From 2-02-FULL-45-10 sp964478235 (GTDB lineage: Bacteria > Patescibacteriota > Patescibacteriia > Magasanikbacterales > GWA2-37-8): a stretch of DNA of 64,000 nucleotides. The position numbers and the translations under genes were made by a program. The notes below the pieces were generated by a model, which made no database searches, was not told the DNA's origin, and saw only the letters and a program-made list of their open reading frames with translations. The DNA lies in NCBI GenBank assembly GCA_964478235.1, contig CAYZGX010000004.1:1-64000 (forward strand), given 5' to 3'. This document shows, piece after piece, positions 16,250 through 23,702 of this stretch (position 1 is the stretch's first letter; every line of letters begins with the position of its first letter).

Positions 16250-16609
16250 TTATTTGGAAAAAGCGAGGTAGGCTGGAACAAACAAGTTCACTACTGGAAC
16301 AATCATAAGCACACCGATCCAATCTGGTTTGCCGAGGCGTTTAGCAATTTCCATGAAAACCAAGATGGAGATAACGACGTTAACAAGCGGAATGAGGAAG
16401 AGCAAAAACCACCACATTGGCTTATTAGCAATTTTGAGAATCAGGAAAACGTTGACGATTGGTACAAAAGCGAGCCAGCCGTTTGGGGTAGCTGTTTTTT
16501 TAGCCATCATCATGAAACAGACACCAAAATAAATCCAGGTAACGAGGGTAATAATACCCATAACGCCGGCCATCATGCCAGCAACCTGCTGATTGATTTC
16601 ACCTTCCAT
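16250..16609 (-). CDS. Small integral membrane protein (DUF5684-like)
   Basis: The 119 residues have four predicted membrane helices: AGMMAGVMGIITLVTWIYFGVCF, the region around GWLAFVPIVNVFLILKIA, WWFLLFLIPLVNVVISILVFM, and WIGVLMIVPVVNLFVPAYLAF. The triple recurrence of a [FL][VI]P[IVL]VN motif fits the DUF5684-type family, whose function is unknown. It precedes the DUF4870-like gene in the same orientation. Confidence 0.7.
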   Translation of the reverse strand: MEGEINQQVAGMMAGVMGIITLVTWIYFGVCFMMMAKKTATPNGWLAFVPIVNVFLILKIANKPMWWFLLFLIPLVNVVISILVFMEIAKRLGKPDWIGVLMIVPVVNLFVPAYLAFSK

Positions 16610-16689
16610 AAGGAAATACTATAAAAATAAAAATCTCTCTTACGACAAGAATACCATATCTTGAGGCACGGGGACAATAACCTGTCAAC

Positions 16690-16717
16690 TTGACTATCCC
16701 CTATTTTTTGATACACT
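16690..16717 (+). promoter_or_regulatory. tRNA-Ser(ACT) promoter, TTGACT-16-TACACT
   Basis: The -35 is at 16690-16695 and the -10 at 16712-16717, 16 bases before the tRNA. Confidence 0.65.
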
Positions 16718-16733
16718 ACTCTCCGTCGTAAAA

Positions 16734-16820
16734 GGAGAGATGGCCGAGTGGTTTAAGGCAGCAGTTTACTAAACTGCCGGGCTCGAAAGGGCCTCTAGAG
16801 TTCGAATCTCTATCTCTCCG
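16734..16820 (+). tRNA. tRNA-Ser with unusual anticodon ACT
   Basis: This is a complete class II tRNA: acceptor GGAGAGA/TCTCTCC with discriminator G, D stem GCC/GGC, long variable arm GGGCTCGAAAGGGCC, T stem TAGAG/CTCTA. The anticodon arm is GCAGT-TTACTAA-ACTGC, so T33 is followed by ACT, which pairs with AGU (Ser). Bacteria normally read AGY with anticodon GCT, and such a gene is present at 23545. No CCA is encoded. It has its own promoter and terminator, so it looks functional, not decayed. Confidence 0.9.
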
Positions 16821-16823
16821 CAC

Positions 16824-16858
16824 AAAACAAAACACCCTAATGGGTGTTTTGTTTTATA
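16824..16858 (+). terminator. Terminator after tRNA-Ser(ACT)
   Basis: A perfect 14-bp stem (16824-16837 with 16842-16855), loop TAAT. Confidence 0.9.
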
Positions 16859-16908
16859 TTGAATGTGAAAAAAAAGATTCAAATGCCAGAACAACATCGT
16901 ACGACATA

Positions 16909-16946
16909 TAAAAACAAGACGCCCGCCGGATGAAATCCGGACGGGC
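16909..16946 (-). terminator. Terminator of the 17121 cassette
   Basis: On the minus strand a 12-pair stem with one mismatch per arm (16921-16946, loop TTTC region) is followed by GTCTTGTTTTT. Confidence 0.75.
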
Positions 16947-17120
16947 GAGGTGGAAGCGCTGGATCTTCGAACCCGAGTGGGTGTTTAGATCTGCGCCTCT
17001 GGCGGGGAGCCTGCTTTGCGCACGAGCGTGCGCTAGGGGCATCTCCCAAATGCCTAGGGTGGACCGGGGCGGTCGTAGCTAGGCTAAATTGACGGGTAGT
17101 ACGCACGCTAGAGCAAGGCT
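16947..17120 (-). other. Long GC-rich structured 3' region of the 17121 cassette
   Basis: About 170 nt lie between the stop codon and the terminator. They are GC-rich with stems such as GCGCACGCTCGTGCGC (around 17016-17031). I see no gene: the open frames here lack a start signal and run through the terminator. It may be a structured 3' UTR or an embedded small RNA. Confidence 0.4.
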
Positions 17121-17447
17121 CTAGTCGTCGCTATCGTCTTCAGAATCGTCGGCGTCGCCGTCGTCTGAATCCGAGTCTTCGGTATTGCTGGGGTCGTCCT
17201 CAGCTTCGTCAGAACTGCAGTCGTAGCTGGTGCACTGGTCACCGAGCCGATTGTCACGTTCGATTTTTTCGTGGGCTTCGCGCTTGCTTTGCACGTTATT
17301 TACATAGCCATACGAAGTATCACAATCGCGACAAAGAATCTCATAACTACGAATCTCTGGCCCGTCATCATCGCCGGGAAGCAAATCGTAGATAATCCTT
17401 TCGAGCCCGCTCATTGGGATGTACTTCAGGTAATACCAGTTACCCAT
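17121..17447 (-). CDS. Cassette protein with Cys pairs and acidic Ser/Asp tail
   Basis: The start at 17447 (MGNWYYLKYIPMSGLERI) is preferred because GAGGAG lies six bases upstream; the frame is open 11 codons further. The 108 residues divide into an ordered N-terminal half with CRDCDTSYGYV (CxxC) and QCTSYDC, which together could bind a metal, and a C-terminal third that is almost entirely Asp, Glu and Ser. Nothing resembling a known family is visible. Third positions are moderately GC-rich (23 of the first 40). It is a single-gene cassette with promoter at 17499 and terminator at 16909. Confidence 0.75.
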   Translation of the reverse strand: MGNWYYLKYIPMSGLERIIYDLLPGDDDGPEIRSYEILCRDCDTSYGYVNNVQSKREAHEKIERDNRLGDQCTSYDCSSDEAEDDPSNTEDSDSDDGDADDSEDDSDD

Positions 17448-17498
17448 GACACACTCCTCGTGTGAGTTGGCCTGCGACATGCGGGCTAACTAAAAAGG

Positions 17499-17527
17499 AT
17501 ACTAGCAAAAGTATCCCGAAAAGTCAA
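17499..17527 (-). promoter_or_regulatory. Cassette promoter, TTGACT-17-TAGTAT
   Basis: The -35 is at 17522-17527 and the -10 at 17499-17504. The hexamers are identical to those of the 15793 cassette promoter. Confidence 0.75.
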
Positions 17528-17543
17528 GGTAATTGGGCTGTTT

Positions 17544-17978
17544 TTACTCTAATTCAAGCCGAAAATATTCTTGCCCGTTGACCGGGTCGGTGGTTTCCTC
17601 AAAACCATATCGTTCCAAAAACGCTCGTCCCATTTTGGTATCGGCAAGAGCAGTGATGTAGGCGCATTTGCCAGTGCGCGCTTTAGCGACCGATGCTTTG
17701 AATAAATCTTCAGACAAAACACCGTCACGGAGATCTCGGTCAACTAAAATGACTCCGAAGGCTGCATATTTCACCTTTTCGTTGTCGGTCCGGAATTCAT
17801 AGGTAACAATCCCCTCAAGATTACCCGCCCTGTCCCGACGCTCTTCAACGTCATAACCGTCGAGTGCGGTGTTGATAATATACTCATGCTTATCTCGACC
17901 GCCTGGATAATTTTCTTTAATAAATTGACTGTATTCAGCGAATTTCGCTTCGCCGGCATCTCGTCGTTCTCCGCGCAT
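17544..17978 (-). CDS. GNAT-like acetyltransferase domain protein
   Basis: The protein has about 144 residues. The C-terminal part shows the end of a GNAT fold: central strand YAAFGVILVDRDLR, then KCAYITALADTKMGRAFLERYGFEETTD, the usual helix and [FY]xxxGF motif of N-acetyltransferases. The acetyl-CoA loop (R/Q-x-x-G-x-G/A) is not clear, so activity is uncertain. ATG at 17978 is chosen; the TTG two codons upstream is less likely. It is separated from the ABC-F gene by a terminator hairpin, so it may depend on partial read-through. No promoter of its own was evident. Confidence 0.65.
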   Translation of the reverse strand: MRGERRDAGEAKFAEYSQFIKENYPGGRDKHEYIINTALDGYDVEERRDRAGNLEGIVTYEFRTDNEKVKYAAFGVILVDRDLRDGVLSEDLFKASVAKARTGKCAYITALADTKMGRAFLERYGFEETTDPVNGQEYFRLELE

Positions 17979-17982
17979 AGAC

Positions 17983-18018
17983 AAAAAAATACGTTGTAGT
18001 TTAGTCTCTACAACGTAT
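17983..18018 (-). terminator. Terminator between ABC-F and GNAT-like genes
   Basis: On the minus strand ATACGTTGTAG and its complement pair (11 bp), followed by TTTTTT. Confidence 0.85.
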
Positions 18019-18042
18019 CATAGTTTGGATAGTTTCAGCAAC

Positions 18043-19503
18043 TTAGAGAGCGCCGAGATCAAGTGTTTGGTCAATCGTCATTGACTCTACAAATTCGTAG
18101 GCGTGGCTGACCAGAATAACAGCACCTTCAAATTCATCAAGGGCTTTAGCGATAATTGGTAAATGACGGAAGTTAATATGGTTCGTTGGCTCGTCCATAA
18201 TCAGAAGCCCTGGCTTTTGGAGCACAAAGCGCGCGTAGCAGAGCAAACCTTTCTGCCCTTCCGAGAGTGAGCCGACTTTATTTTTGAGCATATCTGAAGT
18301 GAGGAGAAATTGCGCCGCTGTCGCATAGATTTCTTGGTTCCATGGTTCGTCCATCATCTCTTCGAGTGCTTGGTAGGCGGTTTTTTCAAAATCTAAACCA
18401 GAAAAATCTTGACGGTAATAGCCGACGCGCACATCTTTGGTGATAGAAGCTCCCGATTCCTGGCCAGTCGCCAACGCTTCGAGGAAGGTGCTTTTGCCAA
18501 TCCCGTTTGGACCTTTGACGAGAAGACGTTGTTTTTTGCGAAGCGACAGTGGGACACTGAGTGTTTTACGAGTCGGCTCGTGATTAATCATCACCCCAAC
18601 TGAAGAAATAGTTGCGACTGCTCCAACAATATCTGTCTGAGCAGGAATAGTGAATTCATTAATGGTTTTATCTTCTTGACGTTCATCTACCATCTCATCT
18701 TCGGCTTCGGCCACCTGCTCTTTGAGCTTGCTCGCCAATTTACGCATCTTACCACCTTTATGCGAGAAAAAGTTTACTTTATCTTTTTTATCTTGAATAC
18801 TTTTCTTGAGCTGAGCATTTTTGGCGCGCTCGCGTTCAATCTGCGCTTCAATTTCTCCAAGCACACTGTAATAGTCGCCGATGTACTGCTCCACTTTGTG
18901 GGTGTAGGAGTCCAAATACAAGACACCGTGAGTGAAGGCGTTCAAAAAGTTAGCGTCGTGCGAGATAACTAAGCAGGTCTTTGGGTAGTCCATCAAAAAC
19001 TGCGTGAGGTGCTCAATACCTTGGGTATCCAAATTGTTGGTTGGCTCATCAAGCAGCAAAATATCTGGCTCTTGAATAAGCGCATAAGCAAGAAGTAGAC
19101 GTGCCTGCTGACCGCCAGAGAATTGTTTAATTTTTCGATCGAGCGGAGCGACAAGGTGCACTACTTCAAGCACGTCTTTAATACGCTTCGGCAAATCATA
19201 CATTTTTTTATCAAAAGCGGAGGCAAAAAATTCTTCCACAGTTTTTTCCATGTTGTCGCGCTTCATCACCTGTGTCGCAATAGCGATCGTAGCCCCAAGA
19301 CCAAGATGCACTCCCCCACTGTCAGGCTTCAAATCGCCGGTAATCATCTTGAAAATAGTACTTTTACCGGCACCATTTTGCCCCATGATAGTAATTTTGG
19401 CATTTTCACGAATAGAAAAACTCGCCTCGTCGAGGATAGTTTTGGTATGGTCATAATTAAATGACACTTCGTCAAAGCGGACAATAACGTCGCCGTGGTT
19501 CAT
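18043..19503 (-). CDS. ABC-F family ATPase
   Basis: This soluble protein has two fused ABC domains and no membrane segments, the hallmark of the ABC-F group, which acts on the ribosome (translation factors and antibiotic-protection proteins). The first ABC has Walker A GQNGAGKST (about 41-49), signature FSGGQQ (about 129-134) and Walker B LLLDEPTNNLD. A charged linker follows (about 215-275, KKSIQDKKDKVNFFSHKGG). The second ABC has GPNGIGKST, LSEGQKG and LLIMDEPTNHIN. At 486 residues it is shorter than Uup/EttA types. Which subfamily it belongs to, or whether it protects against a drug, cannot be told. Confidence 0.9.
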   Translation of the reverse strand: MNHGDVIVRFDEVSFNYDHTKTILDEASFSIRENAKITIMGQNGAGKSTIFKMITGDLKPDSGGVHLGLGATIAIATQVMKRDNMEKTVEEFFASAFDKKMYDLPKRIKDVLEVVHLVAPLDRKIKQFSGGQQARLLLAYALIQEPDILLLDEPTNNLDTQGIEHLTQFLMDYPKTCLVISHDANFLNAFTHGVLYLDSYTHKVEQYIGDYYSVLGEIEAQIERERAKNAQLKKSIQDKKDKVNFFSHKGGKMRKLASKLKEQVAEAEDEMVDERQEDKTINEFTIPAQTDIVGAVATISSVGVMINHEPTRKTLSVPLSLRKKQRLLVKGPNGIGKSTFLEALATGQESGASITKDVRVGYYRQDFSGLDFEKTAYQALEEMMDEPWNQEIYATAAQFLLTSDMLKNKVGSLSEGQKGLLCYARFVLQKPGLLIMDEPTNHINFRHLPIIAKALDEFEGAVILVSHAYEFVESMTIDQTLDLGAL

Positions 19504-19574
19504 AGGGTTAAAAAAGGAGAAACAATGAGGCTATGGTATACCATGAAAAATAGAGAAAGTCAACGTGCGCTAAC

Positions 19575-19602
19575 AAAAACCCCGCTTAGCGAGCGGGGTT
19601 TT
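19575..19602 (-). terminator. Terminator after the 19615 lipoprotein gene
   Basis: AAAACCCCGCT/AGCGGGGTTTT, 11 bp, with T-runs on both strands. Confidence 0.9.
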
Positions 19603-19614
19603 GCGAGGGTGAGC

Positions 19615-19974
19615 TTATTTAGCAATATGTATTTCTACGTCCCGATCAAGCGGAGCGGTCACACGCATCGAGGTGACAATATCGTTCCAATACGGTGAAC
19701 TAAGATTTTCCCAGCGTTTAACATTTACCCGAATACCGTCAGAGGAGATGACCATTTCCGGCGTTGGTGTGTCGTTATCTGGCGTTGGGCAGACAATATA
19801 CGTAGAGCCGGCTCCACCAGAAGCATTGCAGTGTGTTGGAATTTGAAACGTAGCAACACCGCCAATGGTGAGCTCTTTTTTGGAAACAACCTGCTCTTGT
19901 ACAACTAATTTCTGAGGGCAACCAGCGCCGGCGAGGATGAGGAGGGACGCAACTGTCAAGATGATTTTTTTCAT
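19615..19974 (-). CDS. Small predicted lipoprotein
   Basis: The 119 residues start with a lipoprotein signal MKKIILTVASLLILAGAGC, lipid-modified Cys at 19. The mature part is beta-rich with two Cys (HCNASG, YIVCPT), suggesting a disulfide, and no recognisable domain. It is the last gene of the run that contains DUF1295, DUF2177 and TspO genes, 8 bp from the DUF1295 gene. Confidence 0.75.
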   Translation of the reverse strand: MKKIILTVASLLILAGAGCPQKLVVQEQVVSKKELTIGGVATFQIPTHCNASGGAGSTYIVCPTPDNDTPTPEMVISSDGIRVNVKRWENLSSPYWNDIVTSMRVTAPLDRDVEIHIAK

Positions 19975-19982
19975 AGAGTATT

Positions 19983-20756
19983 TTAAGAATTATTTTTCGG
20001 CGGTAACGGAAAAAACATGCTGACTCTTTTTTTGTATTCCGCAAATTCTGGTTTTTCGACCATTTTCCTTTCTAAAAGAGGAATACCAGAAACTTTCAAA
20101 ATTAAGAAGGTAATCGTGAGTGGGCCAATAATTCCAAATGCGCCGCCCGGTACGGTAAGGGCGCTGAGCCCTATCCCCCACCACTGTGTAACTTCTCCAA
20201 AATAGTTAGGGTGGCGACTGTACCCCCACAAACCACTTTGGATTATTTTTCCTTTGTTCAGCGGGTTGCTAATAAAGCGAGCAAGCTGTGCATCGCCAAC
20301 CGCTTCAAACAAAAATCCTACCAACCAAACACCAAAAGCTAGACCGTCTAGCACACCCAGGGGTTGACCAACGTTGCGGTTGACGAGCATCACTGGCAGA
20401 GCAATACAATAGAGTAAGGCGCCTTGTAGAAGATACACTTGCGCGTATGAGCGGAGATAAAACCATTTTCCCCATTCCTGACGCCAGGCGAGGTAGCGAT
20501 AATCTTCACTCTTTCCTTTGTTGCGACGATAAATGTGCCAGGCCAATCGTGCGCCCCACACAGTCACTAGACTATTTACTACGAGCCCACGCAACGATGT
20601 TTCCTCAGACAAAAAATAGGCTACCCAGGCTACAACCACAAACCCCAATCCCCAGGCACTGTCCGCAACATCATTTCTTTTTTTGAGCAGAGAAATAACA
20701 AACCAAACATTCATGTAGCCAAATAAGACGACAGCGAGTGCTAAAAAATAGCTCAT
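19983..20756 (-). CDS. DUF1295 / steroid 5-alpha-reductase-like membrane protein
   Basis: This 257-residue polytopic membrane protein has about seven hydrophobic segments. The C-terminal region has the family hallmarks: SGLWGYSRHPNYFGEVTQWWGIGL (about 175-198) followed by SGIPLLERKM and FAEYKKRVSMFFP. These place it in the DUF1295 branch of the 5-alpha-reductase/isoprenylcysteine methyltransferase superfamily, which use NAD(P)H or SAM on lipophilic substrates. Its own substrate is unknown. It overlaps the DUF2177 gene by four bases, indicating translational coupling. Confidence 0.88.
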   Translation of the reverse strand: MSYFLALAVVLFGYMNVWFVISLLKKRNDVADSAWGLGFVVVAWVAYFLSEETSLRGLVVNSLVTVWGARLAWHIYRRNKGKSEDYRYLAWRQEWGKWFYLRSYAQVYLLQGALLYCIALPVMLVNRNVGQPLGVLDGLAFGVWLVGFLFEAVGDAQLARFISNPLNKGKIIQSGLWGYSRHPNYFGEVTQWWGIGLSALTVPGGAFGIIGPLTITFLILKVSGIPLLERKMVEKPEFAEYKKRVSMFFPLPPKNNS

Positions 20757-21151
20757 ACACCTAGTTTATTGGCGACGAAGTAAGTTACTGTCGAAACTGA
20801 GGCAGCGAGCGTTGCGCCCCACAACAAATCGACAACAGTGACTAACAACGGCCAATCTTTGAGTGTGGCCAAATTGGTGAGATCGTAGGTGGCATAGGTG
20901 ATGAAGCCAAATAGCGCTCCAAGAAGTACGGCCTGTACCCACGAACCTTTTTGAAGAGCCGGCTGAACAACAAACACTACGAGCCCGGCGATAAACACTA
21001 GGTAAAAAATAATGGCTGCAGCCCAGTTAATATCACTCTTCATCAAAAAACCAATCTGCTTGCTATAGAAATTTTTTGCAACAAGCCCGAGCCAAACCAT
21101 GTCAATTGCAAAAAAGATCGGCAGGGCAATGAGGTATAACTTGGCAAACAT
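20753..21151 (-). CDS. DUF2177 family membrane protein
   Basis: The 132 residues form four membrane helices. Family features are the N-terminal FAIDMVWLGLVAKNFYSKQIG and the ALFGFITYATYDLTNLATLKDWPL segment. DUF2177 has no assigned activity. In other bacteria I associate it with TspO, DUF1295 and photolyase-type stress clusters. Here it is directly between TspO and DUF1295 genes (3-bp gap and 4-bp overlap). Confidence 0.88.
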   Translation of the reverse strand: MFAKLYLIALPIFFAIDMVWLGLVAKNFYSKQIGFLMKSDINWAAAIIFYLVFIAGLVVFVVQPALQKGSWVQAVLLGALFGFITYATYDLTNLATLKDWPLLVTVVDLLWGATLAASVSTVTYFVANKLGV

Positions 21152-21154
21152 ATA

Positions 21155-21550
21155 TTATTTATTTAAAAAAGTAATAGTAAGTTGCAAAACGGTCGCAAAC
21201 GACACCCAGAGCAGATACGGGATTTGGGCGTATGCGAGAACGCGAGCGTGCGGATAAATCGCTACGATCGCCCAAATAAGCGTGCCGAGCACAAGCAAAA
21301 TATCAACTGCTGCCAAAAGATTATTTTTGAGACCAAATTGCAAAGGAGTGAAAGCAGCGTTAAACACCAAATTAAGAATAAACGGGACAGCTACAGCAAA
21401 GGCGATTTCTTTTTTCCAGGCCATTAAAAATACTTTTCCAAAAGTAACGGCAATAATACAATACAAGACCGTCCAAACCGGACCAAAAAGCCAGCTTGGT
21501 GGAGCCCATGATGGTCTGATTAATTGTGAGTACCAGTTATATGAATTCAT
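21155..21550 (-). CDS. TspO/MBR family protein
   Basis: The 131-residue, five-helix membrane protein is related to the tryptophan-rich sensory protein and mitochondrial benzodiazepine receptor, which bind porphyrins and modulate stress responses. Diagnostic segments are WYSQLIRPSWAPPSWLFGPVWTVLY (N-terminus), NLVFNAAFTPLQFGLKN in helix 3 and YAQIPYLLWVSFATVLQ near the end. Length is slightly short of the usual 150-160. It heads the TspO-DUF2177-DUF1295 run, next to a Nudix gene. Confidence 0.9.
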   Translation of the reverse strand: MNSYNWYSQLIRPSWAPPSWLFGPVWTVLYCIIAVTFGKVFLMAWKKEIAFAVAVPFILNLVFNAAFTPLQFGLKNNLLAAVDILLVLGTLIWAIVAIYPHARVLAYAQIPYLLWVSFATVLQLTITFLNK

Positions 21551-21559
21551 AGATTATTT

Positions 21560-22048
21560 TTATAGAGATTCAACACTGTCCATTTTTTTAGACTGTACCG
21601 AACCGTCTTCATTGAAAGAAAAAGCACCTTTTATTTTGGCTCCAGCAATAACTTCTGGTAGCCAGAAAATATCATCTGACCACATTTCAGCGAAAGGGAT
21701 TTTTTCGACAGTGAACCATTCTGGTTTCATCTCTTCACTTTCCAGTATAGCACCTTCCCACTCTTCGGAGAAATAGACATGGGCCAGTAAATTCCAGGTT
21801 GGATTGTGTGGGAAATAAAACGATAGTTCAGCTACTTTTTTGAGATTTTTTGGCTGAACACCGACTTCTTCCTGCGCTTCTCGCTTGGCAGCATCTTCAA
21901 TTGTTTCTCCTAGCTCTACTTTGCCACCCACACCATTCCACTTCCCCATCCCAAATCCTCGTTTTTTCATCGCCAAACATAGCTCTCTGATAGCGCCATC
22001 GTGCCGTTTAATGAGGAATAGGAGGGTAACTGGGCGGAGGGAAGTCAT
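21560..22048 (-). CDS. Nudix hydrolase, MTH1-like
   Basis: The Nudix box lies at about 37-59 (GKVELGETIEDAAKREAQEE then VG), preceded by GFGMGKWNGVGG, the arrangement seen in 8-oxo-dGTP and 2-hydroxy-dATP hydrolases of the MTH1 type. The start at 22048 (MTSLRPVTLLFLI) fits the family; 30 further in-frame codons upstream are not Nudix-like. The 162-residue length is normal. It may clear oxidised nucleotides. It is next to the TspO gene, 9 bp apart. Confidence 0.88.
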   Translation of the reverse strand: MTSLRPVTLLFLIKRHDGAIRELCLAMKKRGFGMGKWNGVGGKVELGETIEDAAKREAQEEVGVQPKNLKKVAELSFYFPHNPTWNLLAHVYFSEEWEGAILESEEMKPEWFTVEKIPFAEMWSDDIFWLPEVIAGAKIKGAFSFNEDGSVQSKKMDSVESL

Positions 22049-22105
22049 AGCTATGTAACTATAGCCCAGCGGGTGGGAATGTACAAGATAAGAAAACCCC
22101 TTACT

Positions 22106-22134
22106 TTGACGAATGACGCGCACCAGGCTACAAT
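22106..22134 (+). promoter_or_regulatory. Promoter TTGACG-17-TACAAT
   Basis: The -35 is at 22106-22111 and the -10 at 22129-22134; the ATG at 22156 is about 15 nt from the predicted start. It is divergent from the Nudix gene. Confidence 0.7.
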
Positions 22135-22155
22135 GCAATTATCAAAAATTTAAGC

Positions 22156-22623
22156 ATGTTGGCCGTGAAACGAATTTCAACCCTATTTCTCCAGACAGTC
22201 ATTGTGCTCATCGGCATCGGTGTTTTTGTTTTTATGCTTTGGGAGCCTCATCTTGAAGGCAGGAACGTGAACGCCACATTTTTTGAAATCTACTTCAACG
22301 ATCCTTTCTTGGTATATGCCTATACAGCGTCCATTGCTTTTTTTATAGCGCTCTACCAAGCATTCAAAGTCGTAGGGTATGCCCGAAGCACAACATTATT
22401 CTCGCCAGCGACTGTGAAGGCGGTGCGGACAATTAAACATTGCGCATTATCTCTTGCGGGTTTAGTTGCAGCGCCAGTAGCCTACTTGTTTATAGTTCGA
22501 CCAGGAGATGATATTGCCGGTGGTGTGGCAATGGGCCTGATGATCATTTTTATCTCTGTTATAGTTGCCGCTGTTTCGGATGTCTGTGAAGGAATACTAC
22601 AAAGCGCTGTAGATAAAAAATAG
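22156..22623 (+). CDS. Small membrane protein (DUF2975-like)
   Basis: The 155 residues have four predicted membrane segments (about 9-30, 52-72, 94-115, 125-145). The TIKHCALSLAGLV stretch after helix 2 and overall layout resemble DUF2975 proteins, often paired with a small regulator that is absent here. I hold this assignment loosely. It is followed by VOC and DUF1801 genes on the same strand. Confidence 0.65.
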   Translation: MLAVKRISTLFLQTVIVLIGIGVFVFMLWEPHLEGRNVNATFFEIYFNDPFLVYAYTASIAFFIALYQAFKVVGYARSTTLFSPATVKAVRTIKHCALSLAGLVAAPVAYLFIVRPGDDIAGGVAMGLMIIFISVIVAAVSDVCEGILQSAVDKK

Positions 22624-22664
22624 TCTGAAGAATAATTACTAAAAATAATTTAAACTAACATACT

Positions 22665-23090
22665 ATGACAACGATCAATCCGTATATAAATTTCAACGGC
22701 AACGCCGAAGAGGCGTTTACATTTTATAAATCAGTTTTTGGCGGAGAGTTTGGAAAGATTACTCGCTTCAAAGACATGGCGAGTCCTGAGTTTCCGGTAG
22801 CAGAAAAAGAAGCCAACAAAATAATGCGCATTACTTTGCCTATCGGCCCAAATATACTGATTGCCAATGATATTCCAGAAAGTATGGGGCGAGTAAACGA
22901 AAAAGAAAATAGATCCAAAATTGCAATTACTGCGGAAAATAAAGAGGAAGCAGATGCACTATTTAACGGGCTTTCGGCAGGCGGGGAAGTAGAAATGCCA
23001 ATGGCAGAGAGTCCTTGGGGCACCTACTTTGCAATGTTTAGAGACAAGTATGGAATCGAGTGGACAGTGGAGTGTTCAAATAAAATCTAA
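22665..23090 (+). CDS. VOC/PhnB-like glyoxalase-superfamily protein
   Basis: The 141 residues begin INPYINFNGNAEEAFTFYKSVFGGE, the PhnB-type opening of vicinal-oxygen-chelate proteins, and end with SPWGTYFAMFRDKYGIEWTVE. The usual His of PhnB motifs is not obvious at the N-terminus, so metal binding and enzymatic activity are uncertain. It is AT-richer than the genes around it and lies 2 bp from the DUF1801 gene, so the two were probably acquired together. Confidence 0.85.
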   Translation: MTTINPYINFNGNAEEAFTFYKSVFGGEFGKITRFKDMASPEFPVAEKEANKIMRITLPIGPNILIANDIPESMGRVNEKENRSKIAITAENKEEADALFNGLSAGGEVEMPMAESPWGTYFAMFRDKYGIEWTVECSNKI

Positions 23091-23092
23091 CT

Positions 23093-23509
23093 ATGAAAAG
23101 TATTGCAAAAACCATTTCTGAATATAATAAGTTACAGGTAGTAGGCGCAAAAAAGATTTGCGCTATTTTAGAGCTGAATATAAATAAATATTTAAAGAAG
23201 AGTGAATCAAAGGTGTGGCACGGTACGCCGGTGTGGTTTATACAAGAAAATCCAATCGTTTCATACTCTGTTCGAAAAGACGGCAGAGTATCACTTATGT
23301 TTTTTAGCGGGCAAGGTTTTAAAGACACAGCTTTAAAATCAGAAGGAACATTTAAAGCAGCCGAAATTTTTTATACAGATGTAAAAGAAATTAAAATTGC
23401 TGATTTAAAAAAGTGGCTTAAGCAGGCGCAAGATATACAGTGGGACTACAAAAATATCGTAAAGCGAAAAGGCGTTTTGAAAAAGATACCTACACAAAAG
23501 AAGGCTTAA
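23093..23509 (+). CDS. DUF1801 domain protein
   Basis: The 138 residues show the DUF1801 pattern: an N-terminal helix region, KVWHGTPVWFIQENPIVSYSVRKDGRVSLMFF in the middle (about 41-72), SGQGF, and a C-terminal helix. The fold is related to frataxin/YdhG-type small proteins and has no settled function. It is AT-rich and Lys-rich like the VOC gene before it. A strong terminator follows. Confidence 0.82.
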   Translation: MKSIAKTISEYNKLQVVGAKKICAILELNINKYLKKSESKVWHGTPVWFIQENPIVSYSVRKDGRVSLMFFSGQGFKDTALKSEGTFKAAEIFYTDVKEIKIADLKKWLKQAQDIQWDYKNIVKRKGVLKKIPTQKKA

Positions 23510-23511
23510 AT

Positions 23512-23541
23512 AAAAAGACACCCACAAGGGTGTCTTTTTAT
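23512..23541 (+). terminator. Terminator after DUF1801
   Basis: AAAAAGACACCC-ACAA-GGGTGTCTTTTT, 12 bp. It also serves the convergent tRNA-Ser transcript. Confidence 0.9.
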
Positions 23542-23544
23542 TGG

Positions 23545-23629
23545 CGGAGAGGGGGAGATTCGAACTCCCGAGGCCTTGCGGCCTGCAGCTTTAGCAAAGC
23601 TGGACGATAGACCACTCTGACACCTCTCC
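23545..23629 (-). tRNA. tRNA-Ser (GCT)
   Basis: On the minus strand: acceptor GGAGAGG/CCTCTCC, anticodon arm CAGCT-TTGCTAA-AGCTG (GCT), long variable arm GGCCGCAAGGCC, T stem GGGAG/CTCCC, discriminator G. No CCA is encoded. This is the normal AGY-reading tRNA-Ser. Confidence 0.95.
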
Positions 23630-23648
23630 GTTGGTCTAGAACGACTCA

Positions 23649-23677
23649 ATAGTACTCAAAAATTGTCCTACCGTCAA
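23649..23677 (-). promoter_or_regulatory. tRNA-Ser(GCT) promoter, TTGACG-17-TACTAT
   Basis: The -35 is at 23672-23677 and the -10 at 23649-23654 on the minus strand. It interleaves with the opposite promoter at 23663-23690, so the two cannot be occupied together. Confidence 0.7.
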
Positions 23678-23690
23678 GGTGTGGTATACT
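23663..23690 (+). promoter_or_regulatory. Promoter TTGTCC-16-TATACT
   Basis: The -35 is at 23663-23668 and the -10 at 23685-23690. ATG at 23703 is about six nt from the predicted start, which excludes the in-frame codon at 23679. Confidence 0.65.
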
Positions 23691-23702
23691 AGGCGGAATC
23701 CT

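Noticed and set aside
16734..16820. tRNA-Leu or suppressor tRNA at this position
   Set aside because: The long variable arm, discriminator G and anticodon stem register give Ser with anticodon ACT; it pairs with AGU, not with a stop codon.
16854..17106. Two minus-strand frames of 62 and 75 codons in the GC-rich 3' region
   Set aside because: No Shine-Dalgarno at a usable distance and both run through the terminator at 16909; more likely untranslated RNA.
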